Below are positions 12,413 through 23,846 of a stretch of DNA of 64,000 nt, in pieces. Source of the DNA: Pleurodeles waltl (taxonomy: Eukaryota > Chordata > Amphibia > Caudata > Salamandridae); assembly GCF_031143425.1 (NCBI RefSeq), contig NC_090437.1, positions 1,176,362,863 to 1,176,426,862 of the forward strand, written 5' to 3'. Numbering within the stretch: the stretch's first letter is position 1; each line of letters starts with the position of its first letter. The notes beneath the pieces were generated by a model, which ran no database searches, was not told where the DNA came from, and saw nothing but the letters and a program-made list of their open reading frames with translations. The translations under genes and the position numbers were made by a program.

Positions 12413-12801
12413 GGGGGTCATTCTGACCTCGGCGGTAAAAGCCGCTTACCGCCGGTCAGAAGGCCGCCACAATACCGCCGCGGCCGCGGTCAGCCGCCAC
12501 GGACATTCTGACCCACAACTGCAAAACCTCCGAAAATCCGCACTCCACTGCAGTCCGCCACATCAGCGGCCAGCGGTAAACTGGAGAAGACCAAACCTCC
12601 ACCGCCACGGCAACAGAAATACGCCCATCCCATTATGACCCGCAAATCCACGCGGCGGTCATTCAACCACGGTATTCCATTGGCGGTAGACCCCGCCGCG
12701 GTCAAAATACACACACCTTTACAAACCCCTACCACATTGGACAATTTGAAAGGCACACACCTGAAACCCATACACACACCACTCCCACACATCCAATACC
12801 A

Positions 12802-12808
12802 TATAAAA
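12802..12808 (+). promoter_or_regulatory. TATA-like box upstream of gene A
   Basis: TATAAAA lies about 200 bp before the gene A start, in a CA-rich leader. It is a plausible core promoter, but AT-rich matches occur by chance. Confidence 0.35.
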
Positions 12809-13005
12809 CACACACCCACATCACCCACAAACCCCTACCAACAAAAACCAGAGACGAAGGAGAGAGAGACACACATCAGAGAATAGATAGCCAGACAAAC
12901 AGAGGCACACCGCAACATCACACACACCACATAGAAGCACAAAGCACCACACACCAACACACACATCATCACATACACCACCCCACACCTCATACACCCC
13001 ACCCC

Positions 13006-14487
13006 ATGGCACCACAAAGGCACCCACGCTTTTCGGACCAAGAACTCCGGGTCATGGTGGAGGAGATCATAAGAGTGGAACCCCAGCTCTTCGGCTCACA
13101 GGTCCAGCACACCACCATAGCGAGGAAGGCGGAGCTCTGGCAGCGGATCGTGGACAGGGTCAACGCGGTGGGACAGCATCCCAGAAATAGAGAGGACATC
13201 CGCAAACGATGGAACGACCTACGGGGGAAGGTGCGCTCGATGGTCTCGCGACACAACATCGCAGTGCAGAAGACTGGTGGGGGACCCCCACCCACTCCAC
13301 CCGAATTCACAACATGGGAGCAGGAGGTACTCAACATCCTGCATCCTGATGGCCTCGCTGGAGAACACAGAGGAATGGACTCTGGTAAGTACAAGGCCAA
13401 CCACTTCACCCCACCCCCAGCATACTAACCCCCACCCTCACCCCCAACCCCCCAGCACACATCCTCCCTGAGAATGTCTCCCCAGCACAACCCACCCAAC
13501 ACCAACCCCTGCATGCCACCCCCAAACTATGGACACCCATCACCTAAGCATGACCACTGCACATACCCATCACCCCCCCCCCCCCACAAAACACCCTCAC
13601 AACACCTCCCCCAAGGGAATGCCAGCACTGGGGGACAAGTGCACCTATAAAACGCAAGCTAATGCACACACAGAAACAATAACCATACCCTCTTACCCCA
13701 TGCAGGACCCGAACGACAACACACCGGTCAGGAGGGACCAGAAATGTCCATCCCATCCCAGGAACAGGCCACTAGTGATGACAGCAGCTCTGTCGACCTG
13801 GAACCTGACGACCAGCCCGGACCATCGGGGACCTCTGGGCAGTCGGTTCCCCTCACCCAGACACAGGCCACTGCAGACCCAACCCCCTCTGGGAACAACC
13901 GCACAGCTCCCACCCAGCGGGCCCATGCCTCTGTCTCTAGGACAGGTCAAGCAGCGGTGTGTCTACCACTACAAGGCCCCCAGGGTAACCCACCAACCCA
14001 ACAACAACAGGGAGCTGGGGGCAGTGGGAGTGGGCACACCGTCCAGGGGACAGAGGCCCAGGGAAACAGGGCAACTTGGAGGGCTGCTGTGCGACAGGGG
14101 GGGGAGGAGAGGCCCAGGGAACCCACTCTCCAAGAGGCCCTCACCACCATCATGGCAGCCTACCACCACTCACAAGAGACGATGGCGACGGTACTGGCCA
14201 GGTTCCAGGAGATCCAGGCACAGCAGGAGCAACGCTACATGGGGTTCAGCGACCAACTAACCAACATCTCAACCGCTATGGGGAGCATAGTCCAGGCCCT
14301 GAACCGCATAGAGGACACGTTTCGGGACCATGTGGCATCACACAGGGCCCCTGTCACTAGCCAGGAACAGGAACAGCCTACCACCTCCGCCGGCGCTAGT
14401 GGACAGGAGGCCCCACCACAACGACAGCCCCCCAGAACCCCATCTCCTGCTGAACAACAACCGCCCCGCAAAAGGAGCCTGAGATAA
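13006..14487 (+). CDS. Harbinger 1 gene A: SANT/Myb-like DNA-binding protein, two exons
   Basis: In PIF/Harbinger elements a SANT/Myb protein binds the TIRs and helps carry the transposase to the nucleus. Exon 1 is 13006-13384 and ends at a strong donor (CTCTG|GTAAGT). Exon 2 is 13706-14487, after the acceptor ATGCAG. The two join in phase to 386 codons plus stop. Residues about 5-85 form the helical SANT-like domain (RFSDQELRVMVEEI, ELWQRIVDRVNAV, DIRKRWNDLRGKV). The second exon is acidic, then Gln/Pro-rich, then a coiled-coil-like stretch (ETMATVLARFQEIQAQQEQ), and it ends in a basic tail (PPRKRSLR) that may act as a nuclear signal. The start is an ATG with purine context. No break was seen in either exon. 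A poly(A) signal lies about 230 bp downstream. Confidence 0.82.
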
Positions 14488-14719
14488 AAAAAAACGACAG
14501 AGTAGGATGTCAAGTCCCCCGCCAGCATCACATACCCCCTGAAGTCCTCCCACTGTCCCACATGGCCACCCTGTCAAACCTTGAACTGCCCCTGCTCCAT
14601 CCTGCCACAGGCGTATGGACAATGCACCTGTGAGACTGAGAACTGGACTCCGCCATGGACATTACTCCACCCCCACCCATCACTGTTTCACCATCATGTA
14701 TCAATATCTATGCACTAAT

Positions 14720-14725
14720 AATAAA
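14720..14725 (+). terminator. Poly(A) signal AATAAA after gene A
   Basis: A canonical AATAAA lies 233 bases after the gene A stop, before the convergent transposase gene. Confidence 0.5.
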
Positions 14726-15013
14726 TCACACATTGCACTGAAATCAATCAGGACTCAGGCTGTCTTATTTACAAATGTATGACACATTACATATCAATTA
14801 CGTATTGTGAACATTGTGAATTACACATACCGAGGTAACTTAGCATTAGTCCATGGGCCAACCAAGCCGAGGTCACGCAGTGGCTCATACAGCACAGAAA
14901 AGGGAAGGGAAATTCAAACATCATGTCCATAGGTCTGGGGGGAAACCGACAAAGTTGAGATGCAGGAGGCTTTCAGGAAATGTAAAATGGCATGGGTGAT
15001 CATTACCTGTGTG

Positions 15014-18000
15014 CTACTGGAAATACTGTGCTATTACTCTGTCCCTGTTGTCCGTGTCGTCCTCTGAGTCTTCCTCCTCTTCACTCTCCGCAGGCTCCAC
15101 AGCTACTTCAACACCACCATCTGCACCATCCTCCTGCAGGAAAGGGACCTGACGTCGCAATGCCAGATTGTGAAGCATACAGCAGGCCACGATGATGTGG
15201 CACACCTTCTTTGGTGAGTACATCAGGGATCCCCCAGTCATATGCAGGCACCTAAACCTGGCCTTCAGGAGGCCAAAGGTCCTTTCGATGATCCTCCTAG
15301 TTCGCCCATGGGCCTCATTGTACCGTTCCTCTGCCCTGGTCCGGGGATTCCTTACTGGGGTCAGTAGCCAAGGCAGGTTGGGGTAACCAGAGTCACCTAT
15401 TAGCCACACACGTTGTCTCTGTAGCTGCTCCATCACATAGGGGATGCTGCTATTTCGCATCACATACGCGTCATGCACTGACCCTGGGAACTTGGCATTT
15501 ACATGGGAGATGTACTGGTCAGCCAAACAGACCACCTGGACATTCATCGAATGATAACTTTTTCTGTTTCGGTACACCTGCTCATCGTCTTTTGGGGGTA
15601 CCAAAGCCACATGGGTCCCATCAATGGCACCAATGATGTTGGGGATATGTCCAAGGGCATAGAAATCACCCTTCACTGTAGGCAAGTCACCCTCCTCTGG
15701 GAAAATGATGTAGCTCCGCATGAGTTTCATCAGGGCAGACAACACTCTACTCAAAATCTTTGAAAACATAGGCTGAGACATTCCAGATGACATGGCCACT
15801 GTGGTCTGGAATGACCCACTTGCCAAAAAATGGAGGACTGACAAAACCTGCACTAGAGGGGGAATCCCTGTGGGTTGGCGGATGAGGGACATCAGGGCTG
15901 GCTCCAGCTGGGCACACAGTTCATGGATAGTGGCTCGGTCAAGTCGGTATCGTAGTATGATGTGGCGTTCTTCCATTGTCGACAGGTCCACCAGCGGTCG
16001 GTACACGCGAGGATTCCTCCTTCTCATCGCAAGTCCCAGCGGACGGTGCCTAGGAAGGACAACATGGAGCACAGAGTCAGCCAAACCACAGGTACGTACA
16101 GACAGCTTGCACAGTTAAAGAATGGCAATGGGTTGAAAGGCGTGTATGTGTGGCAATGCAAGGCCTGTGTGTCGCATTCAAAATTAAGCCATGTAGGCTC
16201 TTGAAATGGCGGCAGCCTGACCTGTGAAGTGGACAATGGGATGTGAGGTCAATGCGCTGGCGGGGCACACCGTGGCGGTAGGCGGTCGAAGACCGCGGCG
16301 CAAAGCCGCATTGGTTAACATTGAGGCCTATGGGTTTCAGGAGCCAATGACGAAGTGCGCCGGCGGTCGCGGTACGCACCGCCGCGGTACGCACCGCCGC
16401 GGGCGTGACCGCCATTTTCTATCTGCTTAATCACTCGAGACCTGATCATCCACAGGAGAGGACCTATACTGCAAGTGCTGCTGTGACCTCGGTCTGGAAG
16501 ATACAATGGCTGCTGCGACTGGGGAAAGGGCCCCTGCCTTCACGTCTGAAGAGTTGGAGAAGCTCGTGGATGGGGTCCTCCCCCAGTATGCGCTACTCTA
16601 CGGTCCTCCAGACCAACAAGTGAGTAAACCGGGACATCACAGCAGACACAAGGGGGTCAGTATCAGCACATTCTCCTATCTTTCTGCGCAGTGGAGGCGT
16701 CTGGGTGGGGGAGGAGGGCTGTGGGTGACATTAGGCCAGGGCGCTTTCTGTAGTGTAGTCCTCTCCCTTAGGCATGGCCCTGTGCCCCCGGCCCCCACCT
16801 CGGTAGGGTGACAAGTACAGCCATTGAAGGTCCAGCATCTCCCATGTGCGCGTTTGACGTCTCTTGGCCTGTTGTCCTAGTCAGTAGTAATGAGTAGTGT
16901 ACCCCGAATGCGCAGCTTAGTGCATTAGGCTCCTGTGTCTGTCCTCTCCGCCAACGGTGTTGACATTGCATGCACTCAACCTGGTCTTCTTTTTTCTCCC
17001 CCCACCCTTTCTCTTCATCTTCTTGTGCATGTGTGCATTAGCATCATCAGGCGGAGGAGATTTGGCATCGGAGCACGAGGGAGCTGCAGGACACAAGGCC
17101 CCGGTGGGCCCAGGAACAGACACCGAGGGCACCAGTGATCCGGAGGGCGAGGGGAGCACCACGACGGGGACCGCTGGTGAGAGCAGCGAAAGCGACATGT
17201 CCTCGGACGGGAGCTCCCTAGCGGTGGCGGCAACATCCGTGCCCCCCGCCTCTACATGTACAGCCGCCACCCAGCGCACCAGCCCCGCCCTCCCAGCAGC
17301 CCCTCAGTCTTCGCTCCGTGCCGGTTCGCCCAGGAAGGCGCGCGTCTCCTTCGCCCCAGGCACCTCAGCCCCTGCCCCTGTTGCCCCTGCTGCCCTCAGT
17401 GCGGAGCTCATTGACCTGGTAAGGACGCTCATTGTTGGGCAGACGACCCTTTTGAATGCCATCCAGAGTGTGCAAAGGGAGGTGCAACAGAGCAATGCGT
17501 ACCTGGAGGGAATTCATTCGGGTCAGGCTGCCCATCAACGAGCGTTCACTGCTCTGGCCTCAGCACTGACGGCAGCCATTGTCCCTGTTTCCAGCCTCCC
17601 TCTTCTTACTGCCTCCAGCCTTTCTCTGTCTCCTGTCCCTCAGCCTATCCCATCCACACCATCAGACCAGCCTGCACACACCTCAACACCCAAGAGCAGC
17701 TCATCCAAACACAAGCACCACAGATCCCACAAACACTCACCCAAGCAACACCCAGATGCAGACATGCCAACAGCCACTGCCACCCCTGTGTCCCCCTCCT
17801 CCTCGTCTCCCTCCTCCCTCCCTGTGACGTCTACACTCACACCTGCATGCACCCCAACATCAGCCAGTGCTTCCATCACCACCTCACCCTCCAGTACAGT
17901 CCACACTCGTGCAGTCACCACCCCCACTGCCATTTACACGTCCCCTGTGTCCTCTCCCACTGTGTCTGTCACCCCCTCTTCCAAGACACACAAACGCAGG

Positions 18001-21000
18001 CAGCCACCCACCCAACAGCCATCCACCTCACGACAGCCTACAGCACCAGCACCTTCACCCAATGACAGCACACCTGACTCTCCTACAACCACCTCCTCTA
18101 CCTCCACTTCCATCTCCACTTCTCCTACCTTTTACCTTGGCCCTAAAAAACTTTTCCTGGCTAACCTTGACCTCTTTCCCCCCGATGAGCTCCCCCATCC
18201 ATCTTCAAAGAGTCCCAAGAGCACCGCAGCCACCACCAGCCCAGCTTCGGGTGTCACTGTTGTGCATGGGCTCTGGAGCCCACCCTTTGCCAGCAGTGAC
18301 ACATCCATCAGCAGCAAGGACACGTCCAGCCCCCCCCCCCCCGGCATGAGGACCCGCAAAAACAAGGGCCGCCGTGCGAGGACCGACAGGGCTGCCCCCA
18401 AGGAGCAATGTGCGGCCACTTCACCACCCACACCATCTAGGGGAGGCAAGGGCCCGAGAGCCCCATCAAAGGAGCGGAAGGGCAGCAGGAGCGCGGAGAA
18501 GGTGGTCCCCACATGCCACATCCCAGCTGGGAAGGAGGACACTAAGGAGGCCAGGAGTCCGTCCCCGAAGGGTCCAGAAACGTCACGGTCCGAGGGCGAC
18601 TGAGCCGGGAGTCCAGGCCAGGTCTGGCTCCCTTGACCTGCTGGATGAGCACCGCTGAACCGGGCCCGCTGGGCAGAAGAGCACCACTGAACCGGGCCCG
18701 CGGGGCAGAAGAGCACCGCTGAACAGGCCCGCGGGGCAGAAGAGCACCGCTGAACAGGGCCCCGCTGTGGAGATAGGCACCGCTGAACAGGGCCCGCGGT
18801 GCAGAAGAGCACCGCTGAACAGTGCCCCGCCGTGGAGATAGGCACCGCTGAACAGGGCCCGCGGTGCAGAAGAGCACCGCTGAACAGGGCCCGCGGGGCA
18901 GAAGAGCACCGCTGAACAGGGCCCGCGGTGCAGAAGAGCACCGCTGAACAGGGCCCGCGGGGCAGAAGAGCACCGCTGAACAGGGCCCCGCCGTGGAGAT
19001 AGGCACCGCTGAACAGGGCCCGCGGTGCAGAAGAGCACCGCTGAACAGGGCCCCGCCGTGGAGATAGGCACCGCTGAACAGGGCCCGCGGTGCAGAAGAG
19101 CACCGCTGAACAGGGCCCCGCCGTGGAGATAGGCACCGCTGAACAGGGCCCGCGGTGCAGAAGAGCACCGCTGAACAGGGCCCCGCCGTCTCAAGCACCG
19201 CTCCGCTGGGCCCTTCATCTCAAGCACCGCTCCGCTGGGCACCGCTGTCTCTCCACCTCTCCGCTGGGCCCTTCATCTCAAGCACCGCTCCGCTGGGCCC
19301 TTCCTGTCATGCACCGTTCCGCTGGGCACCGCCGTCTCAAGCACCGCTCCGCTGGGCCCTTCTTCTCAAGCACCGCTCCGCTGGGCCCTTCATCTCAAGC
19401 ACCGCTCCGCTGGGCCCTTCCTGTCATGCACCGCTCCGCTGGGCACCGCCGTCTCAAGCACCGCTCCGCTGGGCCCTTCATCTCAAGCACCGCTCCGCTG
19501 GGCCCTTCATCTCAAGCACCGCTCCGCTGGGCCCTTCCTGTCATGCACCGCTCCGCTGGGCACCGCCGTCTCAAGCACCGCTCCGCTGGGCCCTTCATCT
19601 CAAGCACCGCTCCGCTGGGCACCGCTGTCTCTCCACCTCTCCGCTGGGCCCTTCTTCTCAAGCACCGCTCCGCTGGGCACCGCCGTCTCATGCACCGCTC
19701 CGCTGGGCCCTTCATCTCAAGCACCGCTCCGCTGGGCCCTTCCTGTCATGCACCGCTCCGCTGGGCACCGCCGTCTCAAGCACCGCTCCGCTGGGCCCTT
19801 CTTCTCAAGCACCGCTCCGCTGGGCCCTTCAACTCAAGCACCGCTCCGCTGGGCCCTTCCTGTCATGCACCGCTCCGCTGGGCACCGCCGTCTCAAGCAC
19901 CGCTCCGCTGGGCCCTTCATCTCAAGCACCGCTCCGCTGGGCCCTTCATCTCAAGCACCGCTCCGCTGGGCCCTTCTTCTCAAGCACCGCTCCGCTGGGC
20001 CCTTCCTGTCATGCACCGCTCCGCTGGGCCCTTCATCTCAAGCACCGCTCCGCTGGGCCCTTCATCTCAAGCACCGCTCCGCTGGGCCCTTCCTGTCATG
20101 CACCGCTCCGCTGGGCACCGCCGTCTCAAGCACCGCTCCGCTGGGCCCTTCTTCTCAAGCACCGCTCCGCTGGGCACCGCTGTCTCAATCACTGTTTATG
20201 GTTCACTGTGCCCACCATGCCTCCTCCTTGACCAGTGGAGACTGTCATCCACCTGATGGACTGTGGCTTTGCACTCCCCAGGATGGTACAGTGGGCAGCC
20301 CACCCACTGTAGAGACATTGAGAGACTGTGGCTTTGCACTCCCCAGGATGGTTCAGTGGGCAGCCCACCCACTGTAGAGACATTGAGAGACTGTGGCTTT
20401 GCACTCCCCAGGATGGTCCAGTGGGCAGCCCACCCACTGTAGAGACATTGAGAGACTGTGGCTTTGCACTCCCCAGGATGGTACAGTGGGCAGCCCACCC
20501 ACTGTAGAGACATTGAGAGACTGTGGCTTTGCACTCCCCAGGATGGTCCAGTGGGCAGCCCACCCACTGTAGAGACATTGAGAGACTGTGGCTTTGCACT
20601 CCCCAGGATGGTACAGTGGGCAGCCCACCCACTGTAGAGACATTGAGAGACTGTGGCTTTGCACTCCCCAGGATGGTACAGTGGGCAGCCCACCCACTGT
20701 AGAGACATTGAGAGACTGTGGCTTTGCACTCCCCAGGATGGTACAGTGGGCATGGTGGCTCCTCGTGGATCTGGCGTCGTGGACTCATGTGGCTGTGGTG
20801 CCCCCCCCCTTCCCTTCCCCCTGAGGTGCCTGTAGTTTTTACATCTGATGCCCCTGCAGTGTTCTCTCCAAAGGACTCAGGTCTCCTGTGTGGGCTTTGC
20901 CCTTATTTCTCAAGACTTTGGCCCACGGACATGATGAATTCGTAGGATGTGCAGGACTTGGTACTTCAGTTATACACTGATGTGTATGTCATTAGTTTTG

Positions 21001-21313
21001 TTGTGAATATCTTTCATGGTTGTACGATAATTTTCTGGAGCTTTTTGGTACATAAATATTTATTCCAAATTTGATTATGTCCTAGCATTTTTCAGGGGTG
21101 TTTGGGTGGTGTCACTGTGACTTGTTGCTCTGCATTGGTGTGTACATAGTTGGGGGGGGGAGGGTCGCATATGTGTGTGCCCGTAACCTTTCGTCCTCCC
21201 CCTCCCGTGTGTCGTAGGTGCAGTACTCACCGTTGTCGTCTGCGCCGGACTTCGTACTCGTGGTAGATGAGAAGGTAGACGAGAGCAGGTAGGATGTTTA
21301 ATTCGGGTTCCAT
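15014..21313 (-). CDS. Harbinger 1 DDE transposase (HARBI1-like), two predicted exons
   Basis: The transposase excises and inserts the element. The main exon runs 16049 to 15014. It begins at a strong acceptor (CCTTCCTAG) and encodes the DDE nuclease: AIDGTHV (first Asp), GDSGYP (second Asp) and ERTFGLLKARF (Glu), all present, followed by an acidic C-terminus. No ATG lies between the acceptor and the internal MRRRNPRVY (16027). I place a first exon at 21313-21231: ATG, 27 codons plus 2 bases, a hydrophobic then Arg-rich segment (LPALVYLLIYHEY, RRRR), then the donor GTGAGTAC. Together they give 1119 bases, an exact multiple of three (372 codons plus stop). This places gene C inside the intron, antisense. 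If the distal exon is wrong, the protein starts at 16027 (337 residues). The main exon shows no stop or frameshift. Confidence 0.82.
16050..16505. promoter_or_regulatory. Region upstream of gene C, within the transposase intron
   Basis: This 456 bp spacer separates the transposase acceptor from the gene C start. 16257-16412 is CG-rich with inverted GGCGGT/ACCGCC motifs and a duplicated unit GCGGTACGCACCGCC. These resemble the element's own terminal motifs and could bind its SANT proteins. A promoter for gene C must lie here or nearby, but I see no clear TATA box. Confidence 0.35.
16506..18603 (+). pseudogene. Harbinger 1 gene C: SANT-family gene lacking its SANT exon
   Basis: Exon 1 (16506-16619, 38 codons, EELEKLVDGVLPQYALLYG) ends at the donor GTGAGTAA. 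The last exon runs 17042-18603 after the acceptor GCATTAG. The relative at 25300-39259 has the same 38-codon first exon, then a 271 bp SANT exon, then a last exon in the same phase. Here only 422 bp separate exons 1 and 3 and no SANT exon is seen. Direct joining also puts the last exon out of frame (114 + 1562 is not a multiple of three). The last exon has an acidic Ser-rich start, a helical segment (LIDLVRTLIVGQTTLLNAIQ), a long Ser/Thr/Pro-rich region and a basic C-terminus (RTRKNKGRRAR). It sits antisense in the transposase intron. It is probably non-functional, or uses another start for the last exon. Confidence 0.7.
18647..19189. repeat. Tandem array 1, 32-33 bp units
   Basis: About 17 units alternate between two types, one with GCAGAAGAGCACCGCTGAAC (32 bp) and one with GTGGAGATAGGCACCGCTGA (33 bp). 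The array begins 44 bases after the gene C stop. It leaves long open frames on the minus strand that are artefacts of the repeat. Confidence 0.9.
19190..20180. repeat. Tandem array 2, 29 bp units
   Basis: About 34 units of CTCAAGCACCGCTCCGCTGG plus GCCCTTCAT-type ends, with variants (TGTCATGCACC, GGCACCGCCGT). The unit shares AGCACCGCT...GGGCCC with array 1 and follows it without a gap, so it looks derived from it. Since 29 is not a multiple of three and no stop occurs, two plus-strand frames stay open for over 350 codons. Confidence 0.92.
20261..20751. repeat. Tandem array 3, 65 bp units
   Basis: About 7.5 nearly identical 65 bp units start CTGTGGCTTTGCACTCCCCA. They differ mainly at one spot (GGTACA, GGTTCA or GGTCCA). 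The high similarity indicates recent expansion or homogenisation. Confidence 0.93.
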
Positions 21314-21641
21314 GCTGTCCTCCTTCCTCCTGGAGTGCGTAGTGGTGAGCGTTTTCCCGTCCGTAGTCTGTTTCCGCCGTGTTTTTATCGGCGGTGCTCC
21401 CGCCCCGGAAAAGGTGGCGGATTGGTGAGTTGGAATAGTGTGGGCGGTACATTGGCTGCCGCCTGGCTGTTGGCGGTGACCGCTGCGCTGTTTGTTTGTA
21501 CTGCCGTGGCGGTCGGAGTGTTAAAGTGGCTGTCTGTGTTGGCGGTTCCCGCCAGGGTCAGAATCCCATATTTTTTACCGCCAGCCTGTTGGCGGGTTGG
21601 CCGCCGCTTTAACCACGACCGCCAGGGTTAGAATCACCCCC
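20752..21641. other. Right end of Harbinger 1
   Basis: It contains the predicted first transposase exon on the minus strand (21231-21313) and a CG-rich subterminal region with GGCGGT motifs before the right TIR. Confidence 0.6.
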
Positions 21642-23535
21642 TATTTGTTCTATATATTGCAGCCAGAAAATCTGCACTTCACCTCTACCTCCATAGGTTA
21701 TCATTGAAATAAGCATATAAAAAGTTCTGAGATTTTGGGAGAGGTGTACGTGAAGATATACATGAAGACTGGTTGCTTGAGGGGAAATGCTTGTGGGCCA
21801 TTATCTGGCTTCAGGACTGGTAGCTTTCTGAAGTATTGGGGGACACGTACAAGGCTTGGCATTGGTAAGTAAGAACATTATTAATCATTCAGCACATATA
21901 ATATTCATGAGTGTGGTAGTGTGTATATACAGGTGTTACGTAGGGATTAGAGTAATTTACTACAACTAATAGGCATGTGTGATATAAAATGATTTGGGAT
22001 TTTCTAATGTTCAGTTTACTCTATATAGTGACTGCTGAAATCCCCATGATAATTATGATAATTTAATACATAATGTTTCCACACTGATTATACATCATAA
22101 ATAACCTTTTATTATAAAATAACAGCTGTGAGTGATGACTATCCCAGGGTCCGAGGTGAGGATTCACACATTTACAAGTAGCCCCTGTAAATAAGAGACC
22201 CTTTGGCATTGTTACCTGACTCATAACCCTCTGCATCTTGATGAGCCTAACTGGTCACAGGGAATAGTTGGAGACACGTGTATGCTCTACCCTTTTCCGA
22301 AGGGGATATGACATGCATTACCCTTTGTGGCTGAGAAGATCTCACTGTGTGTGCCCCACCCCAATTGGGTAGGTTCACGAAAAGCAGGAAGATCTCTGCT
22401 AGGCAGGTAGAGACATCTAAATATGGCAGGCTTTTTTCTGCCAGGGTACAGGAGCACACGCTTCTGATGCCCTCGTAGAATGGAGTACTGCCTGCCAGGT
22501 TCTAAACAAGGACCAAGGGGTCTTATTTGGACCCTGGCAGTTCAAAACTCTATTTGGCCAGGGCAGCAGAGAGATGTGCTTCGTTAGAGCCTGATAGACT
22601 AAAGTCTGCCATATTTAGAGATCTATACCTATCTGGAACAGATCTCTGTGCCTCCAGTGGGTTGATTGACAAAATATCGTGAGCACAAAATTGTTGTGAC
22701 ATGAATATTGTTTCAAAAATATTATTTACCAAAGTATTGGTTTTCTATATTTTAGAAATGACAAAAATATTATGTCTACATCTTTTGGAAGAGCATATCA
22801 CCAAAAGAAAGGTAAGAATATCTGCTTTTTAAAGCAATTGATTTTAAAGTAATCTATTTAAAGTTTTAAAGTAGCCAATTAATTAAGAACAAAATAATGT
22901 TAAGTAAAAAGTTGCCACCATATATTAAATCATGAAAACACTCAAATACACTCCAGGATTTGTTTTGATGCTTTTATTTCGAAAGGCCTTAAATGCACCT
23001 TCCATATCCAGAACTCTGCTCGGTGAGAGTTTCAGCTATAGATAGTATGTCACCTGTGTGTCAGATTGCCCAATGTTCATGAGATATATTTCTAACTTTA
23101 TTAGATTTACAGCTGTAAGGAGCGATAAATGTGATATTTTCCATTTCCTCGTGGTTATTCTGTGTGACTTACTTGTTTGCTAGAAGATTATTTTTCTCTA
23201 TGGAGTTGAACTTTCGAAATTCATTTGTGATCGTTTTGTAACTGCATGCCCTTTCTTTGAATCTAACAACAATCATTTTTTACTCTACCTCAAAGGATAA
23301 GACTGAATTGCAATTCCTCTCACTCAGACTTTGCCTTTGATAATTAAAAAAATAAGTTACTGGACTTTGAAAAGTTTACAATTTATATTCCTGCTTCAAA
23401 GTAGGGACAGTCTTGAACTTCAGAAGGCTTCCATATACCATTCCAACTAATAAATATGTTCCTAAAAAGATTGAAATACCTAACAACAATGAATTTGGAA
23501 GAGAGGTCAGATTTACTATTCCCACCCCAGACTAA
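21642..23535. other. Spacer between the two Harbinger elements
   Basis: AT-rich DNA without a recognisable gene. A 13 bp inverted pair (CTAAATATGGCAG near 22413 and CTGCCATATTTAG near 22606) hints at a small old foldback repeat. Nothing else is evident. Confidence 0.45.
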
Positions 23536-23846
23536 GGGCCTCATTACTAGTTTGGTGGTCCGTGGACCGCCAAGGTGGCGTTGGCAGTTGGGTCATCGTA
23601 TTACGAGTCATGCAGGCCTATGGAGCAAAGACCACTGCTTTTCCGCAGGCACCACCAGGCTGCACAGACCGCCGTGGTCACAATGCTACACAAACCGGCA
23701 GGTGGAGCCTGTGTTGCCACAGGACACATTAAGAGGTTGCACACCGCCAATATGACCGTGGTTGTCCAGCAACCACATCTTTGCAGGTGCAAACGGGGAC
23801 TATAACGGGAGACACCTGCAGGCAGCCTCACACCTACGGTGCCACC

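Larger units (their letters stand above)
12413..21641 (+). mobile_element. Autonomous-type PIF/Harbinger transposon 1 (9.2 kb)
   Basis: The left end GGGGGTCATTCTGACC and the right end GTTAGAATCACCCCC are inverted repeats. TAT flanks both sides (12410-12412 and 21642-21644). A 3 bp duplication fits Harbinger, although TWA is the usual form. Inside are gene A (SANT/Myb-like, +), a DDE transposase (-) with intact catalytic residues, gene C (second SANT family, +) and three tandem arrays. The two-protein architecture of SANT factor plus transposase is typical of PIF/Harbinger; the extra gene and the arrays are not. All of this comes from reading the sequence, and the exon joins are predictions. 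Confidence 0.88.

Noticed and set aside
12821..13041. Minus-strand Cys/Val-rich ORFs near gene A
   Set aside because: Shadows of the CA-rich leader of gene A; no family features.
16028..16084. TTG start at 16084 for the transposase
   Set aside because: Not an ATG, and it lies upstream of a strong splice acceptor ending at 16050. The real start is the predicted distal exon or the ATG at 16027.
18132..19242. Minus-strand ORFs of 334, 218 and 219 codons
   Set aside because: Products of the 32/33 bp array, antisense to gene C. The peptide is simply the repeat translated.
19090..20256. ORFs of 388 and 358 codons
   Set aside because: They read through the 29 bp array in two frames. The open frames arise because the repeat unit has no stop, and nothing suggests a gene.
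20189..20788. Minus-strand ORFs through the 65 bp array; CRISPR-like regular spacing
   Set aside because: Units are contiguous tandem repeats without unique spacers, in vertebrate DNA. Neither a gene nor a CRISPR array.
23456..23805. Short ORFs at the left end of Harbinger 2
   Set aside because: They cross the transposon boundary at 23536, so they cannot be ancestral coding sequence.
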